This document shows, piece by piece, positions 25,879-34,217 of a stretch of 64,000 bases of DNA. A model generated the notes under the pieces. The model made no database searches, had not been told where the DNA came from, and saw only the letters and a list, made by a program, of their open reading frames with translations. Made by a program: the position numbers and the translations under genes. This DNA is from Pseudomonadota bacterium (GTDB lineage: Bacteria > Pseudomonadota > Alphaproteobacteria > Caulobacterales > Caulobacteraceae), in NCBI GenBank assembly GCA_023386645.1, contig JAEWJI010000063.1, positions 1 to 64,000 on the forward strand. Reading direction: 5' to 3'. The number at the start of each line of letters is the position of its first letter. Positions within the stretch are counted from its first letter, which is position 1.

Positions 25879-28797
25879 GTGATCCTCGCCGAACGCCTCA
25901 AGCCCTGCGGCCCCGTGGTCGACGCTCCGGCGGCCGGCCGCCTGCTGGAAGGGTTGATCGAGGCGGCCGACGATGGGGGCTGGCGCGATCTGCTCGATAG
26001 GGCCTGGCAGGCCGTGGAGCCGGTTTTCGCGGCCTCGCCCTACCTCGCCTCCCTGGTCCGCCGGTCGCCCGAACGACTGAGGGCGACCCTGGCGGAGACG
26101 CCCGAGGATCGGCTCGAGGGGATTCTGCGCGGCACGGCGTCTCTCGAGGGTGGGGCGGACGCGGTGAAGGCGCCGCTCCGCAGCCTGAAGGCCGATCTCC
26201 ATCTGCTGACGGCGCTAGCCGATCTGGGCGGGGTCTGGGACCTGGACCAGGTGACCGGCGCCTTGAGCCGCTTCGCGGACGCCTCGGCCCAGACCGCGCT
26301 GGCGGCCGTGGCCCACGACCAGCGGGAGCGCGGACGGCTGACCTCGGACCCGGAGGAGCCGCGCGGCCCGATCCCAGGCCTGTTCGGCCTGGCGATGGGC
26401 AAGCACGGGGCGTTCGAGCTCAATTATTCGTCCGACATCGACCTGTCGCTCTTCTACGAACCGGACGCCCTGGCCGACGCGCTGGGACCGGGTCAGGAGC
26501 CGCAGGCCTTCGTCAACCGCGTGGCCCAGGGGCTGGCCAACCTGCTGTCGGAGCGGACGGCCGACGGCTACGTCTTCCGGGTCGACCTGCGCCTGCGTCC
26601 CGATCCGTCGTCCACGCCGCCGGTGGTCGCCGCGCCCATGGCCCTGGCCTATTACGAGAGTGTCGGCCAGAACTGGGAGCGGGCGGCCTTCATCAAGGCC
26701 CGGGTCATGCTGGGGGACCTGGCCGCCGGCGAGGGCTTCCTGAAGGCCCTCAGGCCCTTCGTCTGGCGACGCAGCCTCGACTATCCCGCGATCCTCGACA
26801 TCCAGTCGATCAAACGCCAGATCCACGTCCACAAGACCGGGGAGGGCCTGGAAGCGGCGGGAGCCAACCTGAAGCTGGGGCGCGGCGGTATCCGCGAGAT
26901 CGAGTTCTTCGCCCAGACCCAGCAGCTGATCCTGGGCGGCCGCGACCGGCGCCTGCGCGAGCGCCGCACGGTCGATGCCCTGAGAGGCCTTGCGGAAGCC
27001 GGCGTGGCGAGCGGGGCCGTCGCGGCGGAACTGACCGAGGCCTATGCCGACCTGCGCGGTCTCGAGCACCGGGTCCAGATGCTGGAGGACGAGCAGACCC
27101 ACGCCCTGCCGGTCGATGCCGAGCGGCGCCGCGCGGTTGCGGCCCTGGCGGGCGAGGGCGATCTCGCGGCCTTCGACGCACGGGTCGAGGCGCGGCTCGC
27201 CGGGGTGAACCGCCGCTATGGCGAGCTGTTCGAGGGGGAGGAGGCGCTCTCCTCGCCGCACGGCAGCCTGGTCTTCACCGGCGTGGAGAACGATCCGGAG
27301 ACGCTGGCGACGCTCGCGCGAATGGGCTTCTCCGAACCCGAGACGGTAGCCGACACCATCCGCCAGTGGCACCACGGCCGCATCGGCGCGACGCGTACGG
27401 CGCGCGGGCGCGAGTTGTTCACCCGACTGGCGCCGCGGCTGCTGATGGCGCTTGAGGCCACCGGCGCCCCCGACGCGGCCTTCCGCCGGTTCGCGGTGTT
27501 CTTTTCGGCCCTGAGCGCCGGGGTGCAGGTCCAGGCCCTGTTCCTGAACCAGCCGAAGCTGTTCGAGCTTGTGGTGGGGGTGATGGCCTTCGCCCCGCGT
27601 CTCGCCCGCATGCTGGGACGCAGGCCGGCCGCCCTGGACAGCCTGATGGACGCCCGGCTGCTGAGGGACCTCGACGAAGACTCCGGCGTGGTTGCGGAGA
27701 TGCTGGCCGACGCCGCCGCCACATCGGACCTGGAGGGTGCGATGAACGCCGCCCGGCGCATCCATTCCGAGCAGATGTTCCGTATCGGGGTCCACGGCCT
27801 GACGGGGCGGGCGAGCGGGGCCAGCCTGGGCCAAGCCTATTCGACCCTCGCCGATGCGGTGGTGCGAGCCCTTGCGCCGGCGGCGCTGGCGGACCTCGTG
27901 CGGCAGGCCGGCGAGATCGAGGGATCGGTGGCGGTGGTTGCTCTCGGAAAGGCCGGATCGCGGGAGATGACCGCCGGCTCGGACCTCGATCTGATGGTCG
28001 TCTATGACGCGCCAGGCGACGCTATGGCGGCCAGAAAGGGCTGGGCGGCCGAGGTCTTCTACGCCCGGTTCACCCAGCGACTGATCGCGGCCCTGTCAGC
28101 CCACACCGCCGAGGGCGGGCTCTATGAAGTCGATATGCGGCTGAGGCCCTCTGGCTCGAAGGGTCCGGTCTCGGTGAGGCTGGGAACATTCGCCGCCTAC
28201 TACGCCTCGGAGGCGGACACCTGGGAGTTCATGGTCCTGACCCGGGCGCGGGTGGCCTGGTCCAGCGACCCCGCGTTCGAAGCGGCAGTCGGCGCCGCGA
28301 TCAAGACGGCGCTGCGCTCGGTCGACCGCGATGACATGGCGGGCGATGTGGCGCGGATGCGGGCCCTGATGGACCGGGAGCGGCCTCCGCAGGGATTCTG
28401 GGATCTGAAGTTGAGCCCGGGCGGCCAGGTCGATGCGGAGTTCATCGCCCAGTATCGCCAGTTGGAGGCGGCGAGGACGGGCGGGCCGCTCAGCGTCTCG
28501 ACCCTGGAGCAGCTGCGCCACGATCCCGTCGCCGCCGACAGCTGGCGGCTGCATCAGAGGCTGGGCCAGATACTGGCCTGCGCCTTCGAGGACGGCTGCG
28601 ACCCCGAAAGCGAGCCCGAGCCGTTTCGGGTTCGTCTGGCCGGCGTCGCCGGCATGTCGGATTTCGAGACTTTGAAGGCCAGACTGGTCGAGCTGAGGGC
28701 AGAAACCCGAGCGGCGCTGAACGACCTTCTGAGCGCCGATGTGGAGGCGGAGACTTCAGGATTCGTCGATGTCGGGCGCCCGGCTGGGGTGAGCTAG
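25879..28797 (+). CDS. glnE: Bifunctional glutamine synthetase adenylyltransferase/deadenylase
   Basis: A 972-residue cytoplasmic enzyme that controls glutamine synthetase by adding or removing AMP in response to PII. It has two nucleotidyltransferase domains: the N-terminal deadenylase with SSDIDLSLFYEPD near residue 185 and the C-terminal adenylylase with TAGSDLDLMVVYD near 698, each followed by the paired Asp motif (YVFRVDLRLRPDP and YEVDMRLRPSG). The start is a GTG 7 bases after the kinase stop. Its TAG stop shares CTAG with the stop of the convergent PleC-like gene. Confidence 0.95.
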   Translation: MILAERLKPCGPVVDAPAAGRLLEGLIEAADDGGWRDLLDRAWQAVEPVFAASPYLASLVRRSPERLRATLAETPEDRLEGILRGTASLEGGADAVKAPLRSLKADLHLLTALADLGGVWDLDQVTGALSRFADASAQTALAAVAHDQRERGRLTSDPEEPRGPIPGLFGLAMGKHGAFELNYSSDIDLSLFYEPDALADALGPGQEPQAFVNRVAQGLANLLSERTADGYVFRVDLRLRPDPSSTPPVVAAPMALAYYESVGQNWERAAFIKARVMLGDLAAGEGFLKALRPFVWRRSLDYPAILDIQSIKRQIHVHKTGEGLEAAGANLKLGRGGIREIEFFAQTQQLILGGRDRRLRERRTVDALRGLAEAGVASGAVAAELTEAYADLRGLEHRVQMLEDEQTHALPVDAERRRAVAALAGEGDLAAFDARVEARLAGVNRRYGELFEGEEALSSPHGSLVFTGVENDPETLATLARMGFSEPETVADTIRQWHHGRIGATRTARGRELFTRLAPRLLMALEATGAPDAAFRRFAVFFSALSAGVQVQALFLNQPKLFELVVGVMAFAPRLARMLGRRPAALDSLMDARLLRDLDEDSGVVAEMLADAAATSDLEGAMNAARRIHSEQMFRIGVHGLTGRASGASLGQAYSTLADAVVRALAPAALADLVRQAGEIEGSVAVVALGKAGSREMTAGSDLDLMVVYDAPGDAMAARKGWAAEVFYARFTQRLIAALSAHTAEGGLYEVDMRLRPSGSKGPVSVRLGTFAAYYASEADTWEFMVLTRARVAWSSDPAFEAAVGAAIKTALRSVDRDDMAGDVARMRALMDRERPPQGFWDLKLSPGGQVDAEFIAQYRQLEAARTGGPLSVSTLEQLRHDPVAADSWRLHQRLGQILACAFEDGCDPESEPEPFRVRLAGVAGMSDFETLKARLVELRAETRAALNDLLSADVEAETSGFVDVGRPAGVS

Positions 28798-31226
28798 GCC
28801 GCCTGGGCTTCCAGCTCCGGCTCCTGCACCTGATCCGCCCGGTGAATGGGGAGGTCGACGCTGACGACGGTGCCGCGGCCCGGCTCGCTTTCCATCTTCA
28901 GTTCGCCGCCGTGCAGCTCGATCAGGGACTTGGTGAGCGCCAGGCCCAGGCCCGTGCCCTGGGTCGTCTTGGAGTGCTGGCCCTCGACCTGTTCGAACGG
29001 CCGGGCCAGGCGCGCGAGGTCTTCCGGGGCGATCCCGATGCCGGTGTCGGCGACGGCCAGCCGCACGGTTCCGGGCCCGGCGCGGGCCAGCAGCACGGTG
29101 ATGGCGCCGCCCTCTGGGGTGAACTTCACGGCGTTGGAGATCAGGTTCAGCAGCACCTGCTTGAGGCCCCGGTGGTCGGCGTCGATCTCGGGCACGTTCT
29201 GGGCGGCTTCGAGCGTCAGGGTCAGGCCGACCTCCTGCGCCCGGCCGCGCATGAGGCGGATGGCGTCGTCGCAGACCTCGTGCAGCGACACCTTCTCGTA
29301 GTGCAGCCGCATCTTGCCGGCCTCGATCTTGGCCATGTCGAGGATGTCGTTGATCAGGCTGAGCAGGTGCTGGCCCGACTTCAGGATATCGGCGGCGTAG
29401 CCCTTGTAACGGGCGTCGCCCAGGGGCCCGAACATTTCGCCGGCCATGATCTCGGAGAAGCCGTTGATGGCGTTCAGCGGGGTGCGGAGCTCGTGGCTCA
29501 TGTTGGCCAGGAACTCGGACTTGGCCTGGTTGGCGGCCTCCGCCCGGGTCATGGCGATCTCGTACTTGCGGGCGAGCTGGCTCAGCTTCTCCTGGCTGGC
29601 CTCCAGCTGGTCGACCATGGCGCGCAGCGAGTCGGCCGCGCGCTGGCGTTCGGCCTCCTGGCGCTTGATGGCGGTGATGTCGGCCGCGATGACGACGGAG
29701 CCGCCTTCGGAGGTGAACCGCTCCTGCAATTGCAGCCAGCGGCCGTCGTGCAGCTCGACCTCGCGGGCGCCGGCGACGCCGCCGGGGGCCGGATGGTCGG
29801 ACTTGATGGCCAAGGCGGCGATCCGGTTCAGCTCGTCCTTCATCGCGCCCCGTCGCACCACCCCCGGCTCGAAGGCGAAGGCGTCCTCGAACGCCTGGTT
29901 GGACAGGATCAACCGGCCGTGGCGGTCGAACAGCACGAAGGCGTCCGACACGCTCTCGATGCCGTCGCGCAGCCGGCTCTCGGCGGCCTGGGCGTGGGCC
30001 TTGGCCCGCCTGGCCTCGGTGACGTCGAGCGCGATGCCGAGGATGGCGGAATAGCCGTCGTCCTGGCGCGGGCCCCGCGACTGGCCGCGCGCGTCGATCC
30101 AGCGGACCCCCCGATTAGGCCCCATGACCGGGAAGGTGACCTCGAAGGTTCCGAGAACCGAGGCCTGCCGCAGGGCGTGGAGCACATGCTCCCGATAGCG
30201 GACGTGCACCTTTTCCAGCACCGCCGTGGCGTCATGGGAGCCTCCGCGGTCGAACCCCATCAGCTCGGCCATGTAGTCGGACAGCGAAACCTCGTCGGCC
30301 TCGAGGTCCCATTCCCAGACCCCGCAGCGCGCGGCCTCGACGGCGACGCGGAAGCGCCGCTCGGTGTCGGCCCAGGCCCGCGAGGCGCGCGCCTGGCGCC
30401 AGCGGTGGACCATCAGGAGCAGCAGGACGACGAGGCCGACGGCCAGCGGAGCCATCAGGACCCAGGCCTCGCTCATCAGGGCGACGGCGCCGGTGTTCAC
30501 CGGGGCGGAGGCGACCGCCACCACGGCGCCCTCAGCGGCCGACGCACCCGCGGACATCAGTGAACCCTCGCCCCGTTTCGCCACCAGGGGCCGGGGTGAG
30601 GCGAGCAGACGTTCGGTCGACAGGCCGAGGGTGCGGACCACCGGGCCGCCTCGTCCATCGGACTGGGCGGTCTGCCCTCCGATCACGAGGCTGAGGCGGG
30701 GGGTGAAGCCGCCTTCGCTGGCCTCCAGCAGCGGCAGGGGCGCGCGCGCAAGTATCCGGTTGGGGCCGACGGCGCGCGCGAGGAGGACGGCTCGGCGGTC
30801 GGCGGACAGGACCAGCGCCCCGTCGGCGGAGGGGCGTGGCGCGAAGCTGGACGCCGGGTCGCTGGCCGCCAGCAGTTCGCCGTCCGGCGCGATGATCGCC
30901 ACCTGTAGATCGGGGGCCTCTTGTCGCGCCGCCTCGATCGCATCCATGGGCCGGCCGGGCGCGGACTGCAGGCGACGGGCGCCGGCGTCGAGCGCCTGGC
31001 GGGCGAGGGCGACGCGCACCTCGGCGGCCGAGGCCAACAGGCGGGCTTCCTGGACCAGGACGCGCTCGCGCAGTGCGTCGGCCTCCTGGCCCGGTCGGGC
31101 CGTGTTGCGCGCGACGAGCAGGACGTAGGCGGCGATCACCAGGGCGACCAGCAGCACGCCCACGCGCACCCAGGCGGGCAGCCCGCCCTGGGAGGCGTCC
31201 GTCGCGCGGCGGCCTGGCGCCTGCAT
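28794..31226 (-). CDS. pleC: PleC-like PAS sensor histidine kinase
   Basis: An 810-residue inner-membrane kinase. Two helices (about 20-40 and 240-260) bound a periplasmic domain. Two PAS domains follow (FRVAVEAARCGVWEWDLEAD; IESVSDAFVLFDRHGRLILS), then HisKA with His578 in NMSHELRTPLNAINGFSE and the PleC/DivJ-type MFGPLGDARYKGYAADI, and a HATPase (NLISNAVKFTPEGG, ADTGIGIAPED, GTGLGLALTKSL). The ATG at 31226 follows AAGGA. PleC is a DivK/PleD phosphatase-kinase that sets polar development in Caulobacter; the assignment rests on the H-box region and glnE neighbourhood, so a paralogue remains possible. Confidence 0.75.
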   Translation of the reverse strand: MQAPGRRATDASQGGLPAWVRVGVLLVALVIAAYVLLVARNTARPGQEADALRERVLVQEARLLASAAEVRVALARQALDAGARRLQSAPGRPMDAIEAARQEAPDLQVAIIAPDGELLAASDPASSFAPRPSADGALVLSADRRAVLLARAVGPNRILARAPLPLLEASEGGFTPRLSLVIGGQTAQSDGRGGPVVRTLGLSTERLLASPRPLVAKRGEGSLMSAGASAAEGAVVAVASAPVNTGAVALMSEAWVLMAPLAVGLVVLLLLMVHRWRQARASRAWADTERRFRVAVEAARCGVWEWDLEADEVSLSDYMAELMGFDRGGSHDATAVLEKVHVRYREHVLHALRQASVLGTFEVTFPVMGPNRGVRWIDARGQSRGPRQDDGYSAILGIALDVTEARRAKAHAQAAESRLRDGIESVSDAFVLFDRHGRLILSNQAFEDAFAFEPGVVRRGAMKDELNRIAALAIKSDHPAPGGVAGAREVELHDGRWLQLQERFTSEGGSVVIAADITAIKRQEAERQRAADSLRAMVDQLEASQEKLSQLARKYEIAMTRAEAANQAKSEFLANMSHELRTPLNAINGFSEIMAGEMFGPLGDARYKGYAADILKSGQHLLSLINDILDMAKIEAGKMRLHYEKVSLHEVCDDAIRLMRGRAQEVGLTLTLEAAQNVPEIDADHRGLKQVLLNLISNAVKFTPEGGAITVLLARAGPGTVRLAVADTGIGIAPEDLARLARPFEQVEGQHSKTTQGTGLGLALTKSLIELHGGELKMESEPGRGTVVSVDLPIHRADQVQEPELEAQAA

Positions 31227-31238
31227 GCGGCGGTCCTT

Positions 31239-31250
31239 GCCTTGCAAGGC
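31239..31250. promoter_or_regulatory. Perfect palindrome in the 5' leader of the PleC-like gene
   Basis: GCCTTGCAAGGC is a perfect 12-base palindrome 13 bases ahead of the start codon. It may be a protein site or may form a small hairpin near the ribosome site. Confidence 0.35.
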
Positions 31251-31279
31251 CCTCTCCCCGACGATTCCTGGAGCCTTGG

Positions 31280-31309
31280 AATCTAGGCTGCGTCGCGGAG
31301 TCGTGTCGA
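31280..31309 (-). promoter_or_regulatory. Candidate promoter of the PleC-like gene
   Basis: On the minus strand TCGACA (31309-31304) and TAGATT (31285-31280) are separated by 18 bases, close to TTGACA/TATAAT. Transcription would start near 31273, leaving a leader of about 47 bases. Confidence 0.5.
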
Positions 31310-31319
31310 GAGTCCGAAA

Positions 31320-31334
31320 GGCCACAGCGTGGCC
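31320..31334 (-). terminator. Short hairpin after the 188-residue protein gene
   Basis: GGCCAC and GTGGCC (31320-31325, 31329-31334) form a 6-pair stem with a 3-base loop, followed on the minus strand by TTTCGG. It would separate this gene from the PleC-like promoter downstream. Confidence 0.45.
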
Positions 31335-31339
31335 CCGGA

Positions 31340-31906
31340 TCAGGCGGCCCGCGACGGGGCGGCGGCTTCCTGCGTCGGGGCGGCGAGGATGTCCGTCACG
31401 GACTTCAGCACCTCCCGCGCCCGGCGCGCCAGACGCAGGCTTTCCGGCGGGGCGTCGTCAGGGCTCTCGGCCACGGCGTCGATCATCTCCTGGGCCAGTC
31501 GCATCAGGGCCGGGGCGGCGGCGATCAGCCGGGCCTGGAACTCGATGCGGTCCGGATCGCGGTCGTACTCCGCGCCGGGGACACGCCAGCCGCCCCAGTC
31601 GGCCTTGTCGGTGACGACCACCGGATAGGTGCCAGGGAAGGGATGGTGCGGGCAGTCCTCGGCCAGCTGCCACTTGTTCTTGGCGCGCAGCAGCCGCCAG
31701 TCGCCGAGGTCGTCTCCGGCCGCGTCCTCGGTGGGGAGCATCAGCTCGTTGGCCGTGAACTCGCGTCCCAGGCCGACGTCGTAGGTGACGCGCACCGGCT
31801 CGTCGAAGCCCTTGGCCCAGACGGGCTGGACCTTCTCGATCTGGGCCCACGCGCCGACGCACTCGACCCAGACCTTCTGACCCTTCTGGAACTGCGCGCG
31901 CGCCAT
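31340..31906 (-). CDS. Conserved protein of unknown function (188 residues)
   Basis: A soluble protein starting MARAQFQKGQKVWVECVG. The first ~60 residues look like a small beta domain (QKVWVECVGAWAQIEKVQP, RVTYDVGLGREFTANEL); a middle loop carries CPHHPFPGTYPVV, a possible metal site; the rest is helical (RLIAAAPALMRLAQEMIDAV). I do not recognise the family. GAGAGGATC precedes the ATG. Only the C-terminal tail is low complexity. Confidence 0.68.
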   Translation of the reverse strand: MARAQFQKGQKVWVECVGAWAQIEKVQPVWAKGFDEPVRVTYDVGLGREFTANELMLPTEDAAGDDLGDWRLLRAKNKWQLAEDCPHHPFPGTYPVVVTDKADWGGWRVPGAEYDRDPDRIEFQARLIAAAPALMRLAQEMIDAVAESPDDAPPESLRLARRAREVLKSVTDILAAPTQEAAAPSRAA

Positions 31907-32005
31907 GATCCTCTCCGCTACCGGGCCGCCATAGTGAGCAGGCGCGCTTAGCGGGGGGTTTGCGGGCAGGGTGAACGGGGGGTTAGCGGCCCCGCCTTGG
32001 AGCCC

Positions 32006-32419
32006 TCAATGCGGACGGGAGATGTCCTCCAGCGTCTCGCCGGCGTGCTTCTCCTTCACGCGGGTCGAGAGGTCGCCGAGCGATACGACGCCGACCAGCT
32101 TGCCATGCCGGTCGATGATCGGCAGCCGGCGGATCTGGCGGTCGCCCATGGCGTCCAGCACCGATTGCAGGTCTTCGTCGTCGCGCGCGGTCTTCACGTC
32201 CCGGCTGAGAAACTGGCCCACCGTGGCGGTGGCGGTCGCGCCGGTGGCCACCGCCCGGATGACGATGTCCCGGTCGGTGATCGTGCCGACCAGCATGTCG
32301 CCATCGACCACGGGCATGAAGCCGAAGTCGCCCTCGGCCATGCGGCGGGCGACTTCCTGAATCGTGTCGGCGGACTGAGCCACGGCCACGTCCTTGCTCA
32401 TCACGTCGCGTATCTTCAT
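32006..32419 (-). CDS. CBS domain pair protein
   Basis: A 137-residue protein made of two CBS motifs: MKIRDVMSKDVAVAQSADTI with DFGFMPVVDGDMLVGTITDR, and FLSRDVKTARDDEDLQSVL with RRLPIIDRHGKLVGVVSLGD. Such pairs bind adenosine nucleotides and act as energy or redox sensors; the target is unknown. The gene is monocistronic with a GGAG ribosome site. It diverges from the dehydrogenase gene, the two starts being 73 bases apart. Confidence 0.9.
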   Translation of the reverse strand: MKIRDVMSKDVAVAQSADTIQEVARRMAEGDFGFMPVVDGDMLVGTITDRDIVIRAVATGATATATVGQFLSRDVKTARDDEDLQSVLDAMGDRQIRRLPIIDRHGKLVGVVSLGDLSTRVKEKHAGETLEDISRPH

Positions 32420-32492
32420 GGGAAGCTCCTATGACGGGTTTGGCGGAACAACCCGAGGGGCCGGGTGCGGTTCCGAGACCAGGGAGCGCGAT

Positions 32493-34010
32493 GTGACGGC
32501 GGCGGAAGAAGCGAGGGCGATCGCCCGGCGGCTGGGCGTGTCGGAGACGGCATGGGCCGACACGGGGGTCGTCTGCCGCTCCCCCATCGACGGGAGTGAG
32601 GCGGGCTTGGTCCGCGTCGCGTCCACTGGCGAGGTCGATGCCGCCCTGGATCGCGCCGGCGAGGCCTTCCTGGCCTGGAGACGGGTCCCGGCTCCGCGTC
32701 GCGGCGAACTGGTGCGGCTGCTGGGCGAGGAGTTGCGGGCGGCCAAGGTCGACCTGGCGATGCTGGTGACGCTCGAGGCCGGCAAGATCGTCTCGGAGGG
32801 CCTGGGCGAGGTCCAGGAGATGATCGACATCTGCGACTTCGCCGTCGGTCTGTCGCGCCAACTGTATGGCCTGACGATGCCCAGCGAACGGCCAGGCCAC
32901 CACATGCGCGAGACGTGGCAGCCGCTGGGGCCGGTGGGGGTGATCTCGGCCTTCAACTTCCCCGTGGCCGTCTGGAGCTGGAACGCGGCCCTGGCGCTGG
33001 TCTGCGGGGACCCGGTGATCTGGAAGCCCTCGGAGAAGACGCCGCTGACCGCGCTGGCGACCCAGGCGGTGTTCGAGCGGGCGGCGGCGCGGTTCGCCGA
33101 AGAGACTGGAGAACCCGCGCCGGAGGGGCTGTCGCAGGTGCTGGTCGGCGGACCTGAAGTGGGCCAGGCTCTGGCCGAGGACCCGCGCGCGCCCCTGGTC
33201 TCCGCCACCGGCTCGACCGGGATGGGCAAGGCCGTCGCATCGGCCGTGGCCGGGCGGCTGGGCAGGTCTCTGCTGGAGCTCGGCGGCAACAACGCCATGA
33301 TCGTGACGCCCTCGGCGGACCTGGAGATGGCGGTGCGGGCCATCGCCTTCTCGGCCGTCGGCACCGCCGGCCAGCGCTGCACCTCGCTGCGCCGTCTGCT
33401 GGTCCATGAGGACGTGGCCGGGGCCCTGGTCGAACGGCTGGGCCGCGCCTTCGACAGCCTGCCGATCGGCGACCCGCGCGACGAGGGGGTGCTGGTCGGA
33501 CCCCTGATCGACGAGGGAGCGGTCGCGGGTTTCGAGACCGCGCTGGCCCAGGCGGCGGAGCAGGGTGGAGAGGTGGTCGCCGGCGGCGGGCGGGCCGAAC
33601 GCCCCGGCGCCTATGTTCGCCCTGCCATCGTCCGCATGCCGGCCCAGAGCACGGTGGTCATGCACGAGACCTTCGCCCCCATCCTCTACGTCCTGACTTG
33701 GCGCGACTTCGACGAAGCCGTGACGATGCAGAACGCGGCGCCGCAAGGCCTGAGCTCCTGCGTCTTCACCGACAGCGTGCGCGAGGCCGAGGCCTTCCTG
33801 TCCGCCTGGGGCTCGGACTGCGGCATCGCCAACGTCAACATCGGCCCGTCCGGAGCCGAGATCGGCGGGGCGTTCGGGGGCGAGAAGGACTCCGGCGGCG
33901 GCCGCGAGTCCGGCTCCGACGCCTGGAAGGCCTACATGCGCCGCCAGACACAGACGGTGAACTTCAGCCGCGACCTGCCTCTGGCCCAGGGGGTCCGGTT
34001 CGAGGTCTGA
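32493..34010 (+). CDS. amaB: ALDH7-type aldehyde dehydrogenase (alpha-aminoadipic semialdehyde / piperidine-6-carboxylate dehydrogenase)
   Basis: A 505-residue NAD-dependent enzyme. The GTG at 32493 follows AGGGAG and is preferred over earlier in-frame starts. Family motifs are WKPSEKTPLTA, STGMGKAV, the catalytic Glu in LLELGGNNAMIV (the GGNNA form is typical of ALDH7), the catalytic Cys in GTAGQRCTSLRR and GGEKDSGGGRESGSDAWK near the end. ALDH7 enzymes oxidise alpha-aminoadipic semialdehyde in lysine or pipecolate breakdown. No other lysine genes are nearby, so the substrate is inferred from the family. Confidence 0.85.
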   Translation: MTAAEEARAIARRLGVSETAWADTGVVCRSPIDGSEAGLVRVASTGEVDAALDRAGEAFLAWRRVPAPRRGELVRLLGEELRAAKVDLAMLVTLEAGKIVSEGLGEVQEMIDICDFAVGLSRQLYGLTMPSERPGHHMRETWQPLGPVGVISAFNFPVAVWSWNAALALVCGDPVIWKPSEKTPLTALATQAVFERAAARFAEETGEPAPEGLSQVLVGGPEVGQALAEDPRAPLVSATGSTGMGKAVASAVAGRLGRSLLELGGNNAMIVTPSADLEMAVRAIAFSAVGTAGQRCTSLRRLLVHEDVAGALVERLGRAFDSLPIGDPRDEGVLVGPLIDEGAVAGFETALAQAAEQGGEVVAGGGRAERPGAYVRPAIVRMPAQSTVVMHETFAPILYVLTWRDFDEAVTMQNAAPQGLSSCVFTDSVREAEAFLSAWGSDCGIANVNIGPSGAEIGGAFGGEKDSGGGRESGSDAWKAYMRRQTQTVNFSRDLPLAQGVRFEV

Positions 34011-34016
34011 AAACGG

Positions 34017-34093
34017 GGTGTGAAGGGCGTGAATTCGGCCGGCGCGCTCGGCGCAATTCACACGCGAAAAACAGGGTGTGAATAGTGTGAAAT
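34017..34093. repeat. Cluster of GTGTGAA/TTCACAC motifs and a hairpin
   Basis: Within 77 bases the GTGTGAA-type unit appears at 34019, 34029 (GTGAATT), 34056 (inverted, ATTCACAC), 34077 (GTGTGAAT) and 34086. ATTCACAC/GTGTGAAT (34056-34063, 34077-34084) is a perfect inverted repeat. GTGAATT (34029-34035) also pairs with AATTCAC (34055-34061) to form a hairpin with an inner GCCG/CGGC stem. It may be a multi-site operator, or the end of the dehydrogenase mRNA. Confidence 0.5.
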
Positions 34094-34217
34094 CGCCGCG
34101 TGGTCAGCAGGGGTGACCGTCCTCATCCGCCGTCAGTCTAGCACGGATTTGCAGGTGGGCTCGCAATGGGAGGGGCGCAACCCCACTATGCGAAGCTAAG
34201 CGGCAAGGGGCGAACCG

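Noticed and set aside
28842..30563. A 573-codon open frame antisense to the PleC-like kinase
   Set aside because: It has low-complexity shadow composition and no ribosome site; the kinase has all expected motifs.
31940..31992. G-rich stretch with repeated TTAGCGG and GGGGGG runs
   Set aside because: It is short and low in complexity. It could be mistaken for a repeat or quadruplex, but the runs are irregular and carry no clear signal.
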